64,000 nt of DNA from assembly GCF_030144325.1 (NCBI RefSeq), contig NZ_CP126307.1:4120001-4184000 (forward strand). The letters are read 5' to 3'. The translations under genes were made by a program, and so were the position numbers. Of this stretch, positions 54,829-64,000 are shown piece after piece. The stretch comes from Bosea vestrisii (GTDB lineage: Bacteria; Pseudomonadota; Alphaproteobacteria; Rhizobiales; Beijerinckiaceae). Below the pieces are notes generated by a model. It searched no databases. It worked only from the letters and a program-made list of their open reading frames with translations, and was not told the DNA's origin. The first letter of the stretch is position 1. Each line of letters opens with the position of its first letter.

Positions 54829-56351
54829 ATGACGCCGAGCCGAGCCGAGCACGAACTATTCGATGTCGTCGTCGTCGGGGGCGGCATCAACGGCACGAGC
54901 GCGGCTCGGGAACTTGCCCTGTCCGGCTATCGGGTCCTGCTGGCGGAGAAGGCGGATCTCGCGAACGGAGCGTCCAGCCGTTCATCCCGCATCCTTCACT
55001 GCGGGCTGCGCTATTTCGAGACCGAGCACCCCGTCAGGACATTCGTACGCTCCCCGGACGGTTCTTAGGCGCCATCGCGATGGCGAAGGCCGCCATGCAG
55101 GCGCGCGAGGAACTGGTTCGCTTGCAGCCGGAGCGTTGCAAACCCTTCACGATGTGCTTTCCGCTTTATCGGGGCGACGACATCCGCGGCTGGCATCTGG
55201 ACATGGGGTTCGCGCTTCTGAAGCGCCTCGGTCCGCAAAACCCTCCGCTCGGCTATCGGCGATTGGCCGCCGATATCGACCGGGAATTGCCCTTCGCCAC
55301 AGACCTGCGCGATCGACCTCGCTTGAACTCGATCGCGACCTATCGCGAGTACATGATCGACTGGCCGGACCGGATCTGCGTCGACTACGCATTGGAAGCG
55401 GAACGGAACGGCGCAGACATCAGACTGTTCACGCGGGCGACGCTTCAGCAGCGTTCGCCGGACGGCGAATGGACCGTCGGGCTTGCCGACGAGTCAGGCA
55501 AGGTCGAGCAGGTCGGCGCCAAAGTGGTGCTGAATTTGGCTGGCACCTGGATCGACGCGCTCCTTCTCCCCGGGCAGGCGCCGAACGCTCCGCTCGTTCG
55601 CGGAACGAAGGGAGCGCACATCGTCGTGCGACTGCCGGATCGCTACCGGGGCTTCGGCGTCGCGACGCTCCATCGCGGCGGCATGCCGTTCTATTGCCTG
55701 CCTCTCGAGGACGATCGCTTCTTTTTCGGGCCGACCGAGACTCCTTATGACGGGGATGCGGACGACGCCCATCCCTCGGACCAGGAGGTCGATTTCCTGC
55801 TTGGCGAGGCCAACCATCTCTTGCCGGGGCTGAAGCTGCAGCGCCGGGACGTCGAGTTCAGCTGGGCCGGGGTTCGGCCCCTGACCTACGACCCCGGCGA
55901 GCCGATGGGACGCCGCATGCGTGAGATCCACGATCTGCGCGATCATGGAATGCCAGGCGTGCTCGCGATGACGGCGGGGCCGGTGATGAGCCACAGGAGC
56001 GCCGGCCGGGAACTGCGGGATGCGGTCGCGAGCCTGATCCCGCCGTCTCGCCGGCGCGGCGCGGCGGCGAGCATTCCCGAGAATGTCGTGGCCGGGCATG
56101 TCACCCGATCCGACGATCGGAAGGAAGCATACCGATCGGCCGTGCTGTCGGAGCATGCCCGGGATCTGCGCGGCATTCTGTACACGCGCACGGGGCTCGC
56201 ATGGGGGCGCCATCTCGACCGCGACGCCGTCGAGCATGCAGCGAACAGCGTTGCCGACTTGCTGAACTGGGGGCCCGAACAGGTCGCCGGGCGGGTGGAG
56301 GAGTTCCTCGAACATCAACGACGAGCCTTCCCGAACGGGAATGCTGCCTGA
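54829..56351 (+). pseudogene. Glycerol-3-phosphate dehydrogenase-like FAD enzyme, frameshifted
   Basis: The N-terminus has the FAD motif VVVVGGGINGTSAARELAL, then GASSRSSRILHCGLRYFETE, typical of GlpD. The frame stops at 55068. Adding one C at the run 55052-55055 joins RTFVRSPGRFLGAIAMAKAA and the remainder (VVLNLAGTWIDALL, LEDDRFFFGPTETPYDGD) to 56351, exactly 507 residues. Substrate may be glycerol-3-phosphate or another polyol/amine, given the amino-acid importer downstream. Likely a sequence error. Confidence 0.8.
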
Positions 56352-56395
56352 AGAACGACCACTGGCGAACAATCTCAATAAAAGGGGAGACAGCT

Positions 56396-57259
56396 ATGGC
56401 ATCATCGACCAATTCGAAGCGTATCAAGGCGGCCGCTGCGGCGTGGCTCGGCTGCGCCTGCATCATTGCTGCGAGCCAATCGCAGGCTGCGGAAGGTCGC
56501 CTCAAGGAAATCCTCGATCGGGGCACAGTGAAGGTGGGCGTCCAGGGGGCGTTCAAGCCGTGGGCTTTTCCGGCTCCCGACGGCTCGCTGCAGGGAATTG
56601 AGGTCGACCTCGGGAAGAGCGTGGCGGAAGCACTCGGCGTCAAGTTCGAACCGGTGGTCATCACCTCTGCAAACCGCATGCAGTTGCTGCAGCAGGGCAA
56701 GATCGACCTGATCATCGGCGGAATGTACGACACCGCCGAGCGCCGGAAGATCGTCGGCATCATCGAGCCTGCCTATTGGACCTCCGGACCGACCATGCTG
56801 GCCAAGAAGGGGGTCATCAAGGACTGGAAGGACATCGCGAACAAGCCGGTCTGCGGCAAGCAGGGCAACGCCTACAACAAGCAGATCGAAACCGAATTGA
56901 AGGCCAGGCTGACCGCCTTCGCCGGCAACACGGAAGGCAAGGAAGCGCTGCGATCCGGCAAGTGCATCGCCTGGGTTTATGACGACGTCAGCATCATCGC
57001 GGATCTCGAAGCCCCCGAGTGGCAGGACTACGAGATGCCCGTCTCGGTGCTCTACAACAACCCCTGGGCGGCCGCGGTCCCGATCGAGGAGCTGAACAAG
57101 GGCTGGGGCGCCTTCATGGCCGGCATGGCCTATCGCTGGCAAGGCGAAGGCAAGCTCATCGAGCTGGCGAAGAAGTGGAATGTGAAACCCGCGGACTGGT
57201 TCGCAGAACAGCAGAAGAAGCTGAGCTGGGACACGACCTACCTGAATCCGAAGAACTGA
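56396..57259 (+). CDS. Polar amino acid ABC transporter substrate-binding protein
   Basis: This 287-residue family 3 binding protein has a Sec signal (KRIKAAAAAWLGCACIIA, cleavage near SQAAE). The mature domain has RLKEILDRGTVKVGVQGAFK, GIEVDLGKSVAEALGVKFE and LLQQGKIDLIIGGMYDTAER. RBS AGGGGAGA precedes ATG 56396. It delivers a small, probably amine-containing ligand to the two permeases downstream. Confidence 0.92.
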   Translation: MASSTNSKRIKAAAAAWLGCACIIAASQSQAAEGRLKEILDRGTVKVGVQGAFKPWAFPAPDGSLQGIEVDLGKSVAEALGVKFEPVVITSANRMQLLQQGKIDLIIGGMYDTAERRKIVGIIEPAYWTSGPTMLAKKGVIKDWKDIANKPVCGKQGNAYNKQIETELKARLTAFAGNTEGKEALRSGKCIAWVYDDVSIIADLEAPEWQDYEMPVSVLYNNPWAAAVPIEELNKGWGAFMAGMAYRWQGEGKLIELAKKWNVKPADWFAEQQKKLSWDTTYLNPKN

Positions 57260-57299
57260 CTGCTGATAGCCGGACCCGCCATGTCCCTGGTCGCGCACC

Positions 57300-58046
57300 A
57301 TGCTTGAGCTCATCGGCCCATATTTTCGAAGACTCCATGACACCACGGGTCTGAACTTCAACGTCTTCTACGACCAGTACGAGTTCGATCGTTTCGTGAC
57401 CGGCGCCAGCAACTCCCTCCAGCTGATACTCTGGTCGTTGTTGCTGTCGCTTGCGATCGGCGTCGTCGGCGCCTGGGCGCAACGCGCCAGGAGCGCGGCC
57501 CTGCGGGTGGGCATGGATGCCTACATCCAGATATTCCGTAACACCCCGCCGATGATCCAGCTGCTGTTCTTCTTCTTCGGCCTGGGAACGCTGACGCCGA
57601 CGATCGACATGGGGGGATACACGCAGCCGCTGATATCGGCCTACATGTGGGCGCTCATCTCGCTCGGTATCTTCGGCGGCGCCTTCAATGTGGAGATCTT
57701 CCGCTCTGGTCTCGAAGCCGTCCCGGACTCGACGCTGGAAGCAGCCGAGAGCCTGTGCTTCTCGAAGTGGCAGACCTATCTCTACGTCACCTTGCCGCTG
57801 GCCTTCCGGATCAGTCTTCCGGCTCTGACCAACAATCTCGTCAGCTTGGCCAAGACGACCTCGCTCGCATACGTCATCGCCGTGCCGGAGATGACCTATG
57901 TGCTGAACCAGGTCTGGTCGGACAACGTCAATGTCCCCGAGATGATGCTCCTGCTGTTTCTCTTCTACATCATCGTGGTCACCGCCCTGGCCAGTGCACT
58001 CCATCTGCTCGAACGCAGGCTCGCGCTCCCGGGGTACGGTCAATGA
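57300..58046 (+). CDS. Polar amino acid ABC transporter permease 1
   Basis: This 248-residue HisM/GlnP-type permease has SLQLILWSLLLSLAIGVVGA, the early IFRNTPPMIQLLFFFFGLG motif and the EAA loop GLEAVPDSTLEAAESLCFSK. About five helices. Its stop overlaps the start of permease 2 (ATGA, 58043-58046). Confidence 0.93.
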   Translation: MLELIGPYFRRLHDTTGLNFNVFYDQYEFDRFVTGASNSLQLILWSLLLSLAIGVVGAWAQRARSAALRVGMDAYIQIFRNTPPMIQLLFFFFGLGTLTPTIDMGGYTQPLISAYMWALISLGIFGGAFNVEIFRSGLEAVPDSTLEAAESLCFSKWQTYLYVTLPLAFRISLPALTNNLVSLAKTTSLAYVIAVPEMTYVLNQVWSDNVNVPEMMLLLFLFYIIVVTALASALHLLERRLALPGYGQ

Positions 58047-58873
58047 CGGTGCGCGCGTTCGTCCTCGATCCGGCCAGGCTGTCACCCGAACGTCCGCTGT
58101 CGTTCCTCGATTGGCGGCATGGCCTGTGTCTGGCGCTCGCCTTCCTGGCATCCCTGGTGTCGGCATGGGCGCAATCGGCGCCTCCCGGACGCCCGTCTGC
58201 CATCGAGACGCTGGTCCTCTGGCTTCCCTTCATCCTCCATGGCTTCGCCCTCAACCTGCTCATGAGCTTCATGGCCATGGCGCTGGCGACCGTTCTGGGG
58301 ATCGGGCTCGGCCTGATGCAGATCAGCCTGCTCTGGCCGGTCCGGACGCCGTCCCGCTTCGTCACGCATCTCCTGCGAAACTCGCCGTGGCTCGTGATCC
58401 TGTTCGTCGTGATGTACATGCTGCCGGCCGAATTCCGGATGCCGGGCGGCGGCCGGGTGGCGATCCCGGATTGGCTGAAGGCTACGGTCGCTTTCGCCCT
58501 GCCGGTCATGGGGAACATCAGCGAGATCGTGCGCGGGGCGGTTCACTCCATGCCGACCGGGCAGTGGGAATCCGCGGAAGGTCTCGCCTTCACGCGCTCG
58601 CAGACACTGCGCTGGATCATCCTTCCCCAATGCGTGCGGCGGGCGATCCCGCCGTGGATGAACTGGTACGCGCTCCTGACGCTTTCCACGCCGATGGCCT
58701 CGATCTTCAGCGTTCACGAGGCCGTCTCAAACGCCCAGGCGGGAATGGAGGCGGCGGGTGCGAGACCGGAGCTCCTGTTCCCGTTCTACCTTTTCCTGCT
58801 CTGCCTGTTCTTCGCCTACATCTATCCGATCGCGCTTTTGACGAGAAGGCTTGAGCGTAGATATGCCGTTTGA
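58043..58873 (+). CDS. Polar amino acid ABC transporter permease 2
   Basis: This 276-residue partner permease contains LLMSFMAMALATVLGIGLGL, LLRNSPWLVILFVVMYML and the EAA-type loop HSMPTGQWESAEGLAFTRSQ. It is coupled to permease 1 by ATGA and overlaps the ATPase start by 11 nt. Together they form the heterodimeric channel. Confidence 0.92.
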   Translation: MTVRAFVLDPARLSPERPLSFLDWRHGLCLALAFLASLVSAWAQSAPPGRPSAIETLVLWLPFILHGFALNLLMSFMAMALATVLGIGLGLMQISLLWPVRTPSRFVTHLLRNSPWLVILFVVMYMLPAEFRMPGGGRVAIPDWLKATVAFALPVMGNISEIVRGAVHSMPTGQWESAEGLAFTRSQTLRWIILPQCVRRAIPPWMNWYALLTLSTPMASIFSVHEAVSNAQAGMEAAGARPELLFPFYLFLLCLFFAYIYPIALLTRRLERRYAV

Positions 58874-59642
58874 GAATAAAGCGACCCGCAGTCCGCACCC
58901 CTGGCCGCAAGGCGAGCCGATCGTCCAGCTTCGCGACGTGCACAAGGCCTTCGGTGCTCTGGAGGTGATCAAGGGCATCAGCTTCGACGTGCGCAAGGGC
59001 GAGGTTGTATGCATCATCGGCCCCTCCGGCTCGGGCAAGTCGACCCTGATCCGGTGCATCAACGGCTTGAGCCCGATACAGCGCGGCTCGATCAAAGTGG
59101 CGGGCCAGGAGGTCAACGACCCCGGGCTGGACAAGCTGGCGCTGCGCAAGAAGGTCGGAATCGTCTTCCAGCAATACAATCTGTTCCCGCACAAGACTGC
59201 GCTCGAGAACGTCATGATGGCGCCGCTGAAGGTTCTTCGCGAGCCGAAGGCCGAGGTCGAGGAGCGGGCCCGGGCGCTCATCCGCAAGGTTCGGCTGACC
59301 GGGAAGGAAGACGTTTACCCCGGCCAGCTCTCCGGAGGCCAGCAGCAGCGCGTCGCGATAGCCCGCAGCCTGGCGATGCGCCCCGACGTCATGCTGTTCG
59401 ACGAGGTCACGGCGGCACTCGATCCCGAGACAGTCAAGGAGGTGCTGGTGACGATCAAGGAGCTGGCCGCGGATGGCATGACCTGCATCCTCGTCACGCA
59501 CGAGATGGGCTTCGCGCGTGAAGTCGCCGACCACATCTACTTCACTGACAAGGGTTTGATCGTCGAGCACGGTCCCCCGGAGGAGTTCTTCACCGATGCC
59601 AAGGATCCGCGGACCAGGCAGTTCCTGAGCCAAGTCCTTTAA
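58863..59642 (+). CDS. Polar amino acid ABC transporter ATPase
   Basis: This 259-residue GlnQ/HisP-type ATPase has Walker A GPSGSGKST, Q-loop VFQQYNLFPHKT, signature LSGGQQQRVAIARSLA, Walker B VMLFDEVTAALDPE and H-loop LVTHEMGFA. All catalytic motifs are intact. ATG 58863 is preferred to TTG 58851. Confidence 0.95.
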   Translation: MPFENKATRSPHPWPQGEPIVQLRDVHKAFGALEVIKGISFDVRKGEVVCIIGPSGSGKSTLIRCINGLSPIQRGSIKVAGQEVNDPGLDKLALRKKVGIVFQQYNLFPHKTALENVMMAPLKVLREPKAEVEERARALIRKVRLTGKEDVYPGQLSGGQQQRVAIARSLAMRPDVMLFDEVTAALDPETVKEVLVTIKELAADGMTCILVTHEMGFAREVADHIYFTDKGLIVEHGPPEEFFTDAKDPRTRQFLSQVL

Positions 59643-59753
59643 CTTGAACCCCGCGCCGCTTGCGGCGCGGACCACCGAACATTGCTGGCCGGCATCGTCG
59701 CCCGTGCATTCGCGCGAACGATGAAGCTTGGCCAAAACTCAAGGAGGCACTCG

Positions 59754-61799
59754 ATGTACAGCCCGGACCCATCCATCGTCGCGAAAGACCCGTTGCTGCA
59801 ACCGCTGACGATCAGGCACGTCACCTTCCGCAACCGGATCATGAGTACGAGCCATGCCTGCGGGCTCGAGGTCAACGGCATGCCGGACGAGGCTTACCAA
59901 GCCTATCACGAGGAGAAGGCCAAAGGCGGCCTCGGCCTCTCGATGTTCGGCGGCTCATCGAATGTCGACGTCGATTCCCCGAACATCTTCCGCCAGCTCA
60001 ACGTCGGCACCGACGCGATCATCCCGTATCTCCAGCGCTTCAGCACGAGGATGCATCGCCAGGGTGCAGGTCTGATGTGCCAGATCACGCATCTGGGACG
60101 GCGCGGCGACCCTTACGGCGGCGATCGTCTGCCGACGATCGCGCCGTCGCCGGTGCGCGAAACCGCGCATCGCAGCATTCCCAAGGAGATGGACGAGTAC
60201 GACATCGACCGGGTCGTCAAAGCGTATGCGCAGGCCGCGGTCCACTGCAAGGAAGGCGGACTCGACGGCATAGAGACGATGGCGTCGGGACACCTGATCG
60301 GGCAGTTCTTCTCGCCCGAGATGAATCGCCGGACGGACAGGTTCGGCGGCTCGCTGGAGAACCGCTGCCGTTTTGCCCTGATGGTCCACGAAGCGATCCG
60401 CAAGGCCGTCGGCGACGATTTCCTGGTGGGTATGCGCTTCGTCGTCGACGAGGGGCCGTACGGCGCCCTGCGCTTCGACGAGTGCGTCCGCATCGCGCTG
60501 GTCCTGAAGGAAGCGGGAGCGGTCGATTTCTTCAACGCCATCTACGGCACGATGGAGAACGTGCCGGCGCTCGCCGAATACAACATGCCGGGCATGGGCT
60601 CGCCGCTGGCACCCTGGGTCGAGCCCGTCGGCGCCTTCCGCCGCGAAATCGGGCTGCCGGTCTTCCATGCGGCGCGCATCGCCGACCTGGCCTCGGCCCG
60701 GTACGCCGTGCGCGAAGGCAAGGTCGACATGGCCGGCATGACCCGCGCCCAGATCGCGGATCCCTACATCGTCGCCAAGATGGCGAGCGGGCGCGAGGAC
60801 GAGATCAGGCCCTGCGTGGGCGCCACGCATTGCCAGTCGCAGCACCGGCCGTCCTGCCTGCACAACCCCGTGACAGGGCGCGAGCTGACGCTCAAGCACC
60901 GGATCCCGAAGGCGGAGGGGCCGGCCCGCAAGATCGTCGTCATCGGCGGTGGGCCGGCCGGGCTCGAGGCGGCCCGCGTGAGCGCAGAGCGCGGGCACCA
61001 GGTCTCGCTCTACGAGGCCACGTCGGACTTCGGCGGCCAGATTCTCATCGGCGCGACTGGGTCGTGGCGCCGCGACCTGAAAGGCATCGTCGAGTGGCGG
61101 GTAGCAGAGCTGCAGCGCATGGGCGCCAGCTTGCATGCCAACGCCTACATGGACGAGCAGGACATCGTCGCCCTTGAGCCGGACGTCGTCATCATGGCGA
61201 CAGGCGGCTTGCCTCTGGTCGATCTCGAACAGGGCGCCGAACTCTGCGCCAACACCTGGGACGTGCTGACGGGACAGGTCGCGTTGGCCGGCGACGTCCT
61301 CATCTTCGACGGCACGGGACGGCACCCGGGACCGTTGGCGGCGGAACGGGCGGTCGAGATGGGAGCCCGGGTCAACTACGTGTCCATCGACGCGATGCTG
61401 GCTGAAGAGCTGACCTATGCCGAGCGTGTCCGCTGGAAGCGGCTCTTCCTCAAGCATGGCATCCGGCCGGCGACCGAGACGCGGCTCGTCTCGGTCCGGC
61501 GCCAGGACAACAGATTGCTGGCGACGCTCGCGAACGACGTCTCGCACGAGATATCGACGGTCCTTGTCGACCATGTCGTGGTCGAGCAGGGAAGCATCCC
61601 GATGGCCGAGGTCTACGACCAGTTGCGCGGCAGCTCGGTCAACGACGGCGTCAGCGACCTGGGCGCGATGATCAAGGCCGCCCCGCAGCCTCGGCCGGGT
61701 GGCGCGGGGTTGGAGTTGCACCGGATCGGCGATGCCGTGGCCAGCCGCAACATCCATTCGGCCATGCTGGACGCGCTACGGATCTGCAGCGCGCTCTGA
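59754..61799 (+). CDS. FMN/FAD oxidoreductase, trimethylamine-dehydrogenase-like
   Basis: In this 681-residue protein the N-terminal old-yellow-enzyme barrel has RNRIMSTSHACGL, AQAAVHCKEGGLDGIE and GSLENRCRFALMVHEAIRKA. The 4Fe-4S segment reads RPCVGATHCQSQHRPSCLHN, where the second expected Cys is Ala, a variant seen in part of the family. The C-terminal part has two nucleotide folds (IVVIGGGPAGLEAARVSAER). Relatives demethylate amines or betaines. RBS AAGGAGG precedes ATG 59754. It likely oxidises the imported amine. Confidence 0.88.
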   Translation: MYSPDPSIVAKDPLLQPLTIRHVTFRNRIMSTSHACGLEVNGMPDEAYQAYHEEKAKGGLGLSMFGGSSNVDVDSPNIFRQLNVGTDAIIPYLQRFSTRMHRQGAGLMCQITHLGRRGDPYGGDRLPTIAPSPVRETAHRSIPKEMDEYDIDRVVKAYAQAAVHCKEGGLDGIETMASGHLIGQFFSPEMNRRTDRFGGSLENRCRFALMVHEAIRKAVGDDFLVGMRFVVDEGPYGALRFDECVRIALVLKEAGAVDFFNAIYGTMENVPALAEYNMPGMGSPLAPWVEPVGAFRREIGLPVFHAARIADLASARYAVREGKVDMAGMTRAQIADPYIVAKMASGREDEIRPCVGATHCQSQHRPSCLHNPVTGRELTLKHRIPKAEGPARKIVVIGGGPAGLEAARVSAERGHQVSLYEATSDFGGQILIGATGSWRRDLKGIVEWRVAELQRMGASLHANAYMDEQDIVALEPDVVIMATGGLPLVDLEQGAELCANTWDVLTGQVALAGDVLIFDGTGRHPGPLAAERAVEMGARVNYVSIDAMLAEELTYAERVRWKRLFLKHGIRPATETRLVSVRRQDNRLLATLANDVSHEISTVLVDHVVVEQGSIPMAEVYDQLRGSSVNDGVSDLGAMIKAAPQPRPGGAGLELHRIGDAVASRNIHSAMLDALRICSAL

Positions 61800-61875
61800 C
61801 CACGGAGGCGTTACGGCTTCCTCGACCGATGCGGTCGAGGAAGGCTGATCCATTATTCCCACTCGCGAAAGCGCC

Positions 61876-63045
61876 ATGAAGATAACCTCGGCACGCATCT
61901 ACCTGATCGAGAGCGGCGGCATCCGCCCGGTCATCCTGGAACTGGAGACGGATGAGGGTGTCGTCGGCCTTGGCGAGGCCTGCATTGCCTATGGCATCGG
62001 CGGCACGGCGTCCGCCGGGATGCTGAAGGACATCATCGAGCGCACCATGATGGGCGGGATCGACCCGTTCCGCATCGAGGCCCTGTGGAGCGAGATTTAC
62101 GATCACGGCTTCTGGGCCAAGGGCGGCGGTCCGATCGTCTATGCGGCGATGAGCGCGATTGAGCAGGCGATGCTGGACATCAAGGCCCGCAGCCTGAACA
62201 TCCCGGTCTACGAACTGCTCGGAGGCCGCGTGCACGACAAGCTGCGGACCTATTGCAACGGCTGGTATTTCGGCTGCACACAGGACAGCCAGTTGCCGGC
62301 CGCGGCGGAGAAGGCCGTCGCTGACGGCTACGACGCGCTGAAATTCTACCCCTTCGTCTCGATCCTGCCCGAGGGCAAGCTGCGTCACCCCTCCTTCCGC
62401 GCCGCAAGTGACCGCAGCGTCGTCAAGCGCGCGGTCACGACCGTCGGCGAGATCCGCCGCGCCGTTGGCCCCGATGTCGAGATCATGCTCGATCTCTCGG
62501 CCGGGCTAACGCCGGACGATACGATCCGGTTCTGCCGGGCGGTCGAGGACCTCGACATCACCTATGTCGAGGAGCCGGCCGTGCCGGGCGATGTCGGTGC
62601 CTTGGTCAAGATCGCCAAGGGCATCTCGCAGCGCATCGCGGTGGGGGAGCGCGTCTATTCGCGCTATGGCTTCCGCGACATCCTCGAAAGCCGCGCCGCC
62701 GACATCCTGCAGCCGGACATCGGCAACACCGGCGGCCTGCTGGAAGCCCGCAAGATCGCGGCGATGGCCGAAGCCTACAGCATGAAGGTCCAGCCTCATA
62801 TCTGTGCCAGCGCGCTGTCGACCGCGGTCGGCATGCATTTCAGCGCCTCGATCCCGAATTTCTACATCCAGGAGCATTTCCCCTACTGGGCGCGGATTCC
62901 CGGCCATGTCGATGTGCTGGAGAATCCGATCGAGGCGTCGGTCAAGGGCGGCATCATCCCTGTCAGCGCCGCCGCGGGCTTCGGTGTCGAGCTGCGCCGC
63001 AACGCGCTCGGAAACTCGGTCTACGGCGGATTTACGCTGTCATGA
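61876..63045 (+). CDS. Enolase-superfamily enzyme (mandelate racemase/muconate lactonizing type)
   Basis: In this 389-residue protein the capping domain is followed by the barrel with KFYP (catalytic Lys region), metal ligands Asp in IMLDLSAGL, Glu in YVEEPAVPGD and Glu in AVGERVYSRYG. DILQPDIGNTGGLLEARKIA and QPHICAS complete the set. This fits acid-sugar dehydratases or racemases of the subgroup. It follows the flavoenzyme by ~75 nt. The substrate is unassigned. Confidence 0.9.
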   Translation: MKITSARIYLIESGGIRPVILELETDEGVVGLGEACIAYGIGGTASAGMLKDIIERTMMGGIDPFRIEALWSEIYDHGFWAKGGGPIVYAAMSAIEQAMLDIKARSLNIPVYELLGGRVHDKLRTYCNGWYFGCTQDSQLPAAAEKAVADGYDALKFYPFVSILPEGKLRHPSFRAASDRSVVKRAVTTVGEIRRAVGPDVEIMLDLSAGLTPDDTIRFCRAVEDLDITYVEEPAVPGDVGALVKIAKGISQRIAVGERVYSRYGFRDILESRAADILQPDIGNTGGLLEARKIAAMAEAYSMKVQPHICASALSTAVGMHFSASIPNFYIQEHFPYWARIPGHVDVLENPIEASVKGGIIPVSAAAGFGVELRRNALGNSVYGGFTLS

Positions 63046-63091
63046 CGGCCGGCAACAGACGAACCATAATCGAGACAACAAAGGGATCGCG

Positions 63092-63340
63092 ATGTTCATC
63101 GCTCTGAAAATCAAAGCAAAGTCCGTCTATCATGGCTACGACGAGAAGAGAGAACTCATCGTCGAACCCGTCGCCTCGGCGGATTTCGTCGAGAAGCTCA
63201 TCAAGATCGACCGGATCCTGTCCTTCACCGAGGACTACGTCTTCATCGAGTGCCCGCACGATACGGTGCAGACTTGGGAGTACGAGGGGTCGCTCGCCGA
63301 CATCAAAGCCAAGCTGGCGTCGATTCGCGCTCTTGTTTGA
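63092..63340 (+). CDS. Small hypothetical protein ending the catabolic operon
   Basis: This 82-residue protein (MFIALKIKAKSVYHGYDEKR, ending DIKAKLASIRALV) has a predicted mixed alpha/beta fold and no recognised domain. It follows the enolase-superfamily gene by 46 nt, with AAAGGGAT upstream. The 3' end abuts the truncated IS3 element. Confidence 0.6.
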   Translation: MFIALKIKAKSVYHGYDEKRELIVEPVASADFVEKLIKIDRILSFTEDYVFIECPHDTVQTWEYEGSLADIKAKLASIRALV

Positions 63341-63344
63341 CGGC

Positions 63345-63720
63345 CAAAGCCCGGCTGCCAGATTCCAGGGACCGACGGCCGATCGCGCCAATCCCGAGCG
63401 CGCTCTTGCGCCCGCCACGCCGGCGCACCGTCAGCCGCTGCTCCCGATACAGCCGGAACAGCTTCTTGTGGTTCAGCGCGATGCCGTCCCGCCGCAGCAG
63501 GATGTGCAGGGGCCGGTAGCCGAGCCGCCGTCGCTGACCCGCAAGAGTCTTCAGCCGCTCCCGGATTTCCACATCGTCTGATCACCGCGAGGCATAGCGA
63601 TAGGACTTCGGGGCGAGCCCGATCAGACCGCAGGCCGGACGCTGCGAGTAGCTCTTCTCTTCGATCGCCCAGTTCACGAACACTTTCCGCGATCCGGGCT
63701 TCAGAAGTTTTTCCCGAGCG
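63345..63720 (-). pseudogene. IS3 transposase orfB, broken N-terminal fragment
   Basis: The frame reads SQRPACGLIGLAPKSYRYAS then an in-frame TGA, resuming as EIRERLKTLAGQRRRLGYRP and HILLRRDGIALNHKKLFRLY, the HTH part of IS3 OrfB. The catalytic domain is absent. Confidence 0.75.
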
Positions 63721-63967
63721 CCTCGCGCAGCGTCGCGACGTCCAGCATCGATTCCGCCAGAAGCTTCTTGAGCTTGCGGTTCTCGTCGTCCAATGCCTTC
63801 AGCCGACGCGCGTCGGATACCTCCATGCCGCCATAGCGACTGCGCCAATTGTAGAAGGTGGCGTCGCTGATCCCGTGCTTGCGGCAGATGTCCGCCACCG
63901 CAATTCCGGCCTGATGCTCTTTCAGCACCGCAATGATCTGCTCTTCGCTGAACCGGCTCTTCTTCAT
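63701..63967 (-). CDS. IS3 transposase orfA
   Basis: This 88-residue HTH protein is KKSRFSEEQIIAVLKEHQAG, then DICRKHGISDATFYNWRSRY and a leucine-zipper tail ending EALGKNF. It is a complete OrfA of the common rhizobial IS3 subgroup. Confidence 0.88.
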   Translation of the reverse strand: MKKSRFSEEQIIAVLKEHQAGIAVADICRKHGISDATFYNWRSRYGGMEVSDARRLKALDDENRKLKKLLAESMLDVATLREALGKNF

Positions 63968-64000
63968 CTCCGTCTCCTTCCGACGGAGTCCAATTCAAAC

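Larger units (their letters stand above)
63345..63967 (-). mobile_element. IS3-family element remnant
   Basis: An intact orfA (63701-63967) and the 5' part of orfB lie in the usual overlapping arrangement, with GGGAAAAAC as a possible slippage site near the orfA stop. OrfB is interrupted by TGA at 63582-63584 and lost before its catalytic DDE core, so the copy is dead. It adjoins the catabolic operon's last gene. Confidence 0.75.

Noticed and set aside
59955..61757. 600-residue antisense frame opposite the TMADH-like gene
   Set aside because: Arg/Asp/Val-rich composition typical of the reverse strand of a GC-rich gene, and the plus strand encodes a clear family with all motifs.

Overview
The window looks like a chromosomal segment of an alphaproteobacterium, most likely of the order Hyphomicrobiales (Rhizobiales). 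The core is GC-rich, an NrsF/SigF-type sigma/anti-sigma pair, an OpgC-type acyltransferase and rhizobial-style catabolic operons are present, and tRNA-Ser(GGA) has an encoded CCA. Genus cannot be fixed from the sequence alone.

Layout. 1-4006: sugar ABC importer genes with a divergent IclR regulator and an SMP-30 lactonase. 4146-9148: six-gene arsenic resistance operon (two ArsR, ArsC, Acr3, a Cys-rich flavoprotein, an MFS carrier). 9396-17512: housekeeping genes (NrsF, ECF sigma, TPP enzyme, OpgC, TPR protein, YHS protein, tRNA-Ser). 17739-18404: comM, interrupted just before its Walker A motif. 18378-53.7 kb: large accessory island. 53781-63340: catabolic operon (LysR, glycerol-3-phosphate dehydrogenase-like enzyme, polar amino acid ABC importer, trimethylamine-dehydrogenase-like flavoenzyme, enolase-superfamily enzyme). 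63345-63967: IS3 remnant.

The island has two parts, separated by a second copy of an ~89-bp sequence that also sits at the comM junction (18378 and 37984). Part one carries a minus-strand operon of EAD1-trypsin, EAD-TIR-like, an unknown protein and a large nSTAND-type ATPase. This operon is translationally coupled (ATGA overlap) to a triceptide-type RiPP precursor (GrrA-like; six tandem aromatic-X-Asn units) and its radical SAM/SPASM maturase (GrrM-like). Divergent from it, across an AT-rich intergenic region, is a plus-strand cassette of two peptidoglycan hydrolases, a giant trypsin + non-specific nuclease + metallophosphoesterase protein, and a membrane protein. This pairing is the best candidate here for an undescribed system. 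Part two is a defence island: a complete Qat system (qatABCD), an uncharacterised nitrilase-like/wHTH/unknown module, a bacterial ubiquitin-like operon (triple beta-grasp Ubl, E1, DUF6527), and an XRE/ImmA/exonuclease I group.

About ten genes carry single-base frameshifts. Nearly all lie in G or C homopolymers, and correcting one base restores family motifs and a length divisible by three. Most are probably sequence errors rather than true pseudogenes. I saw no CRISPR array, rRNA gene or island integrase.
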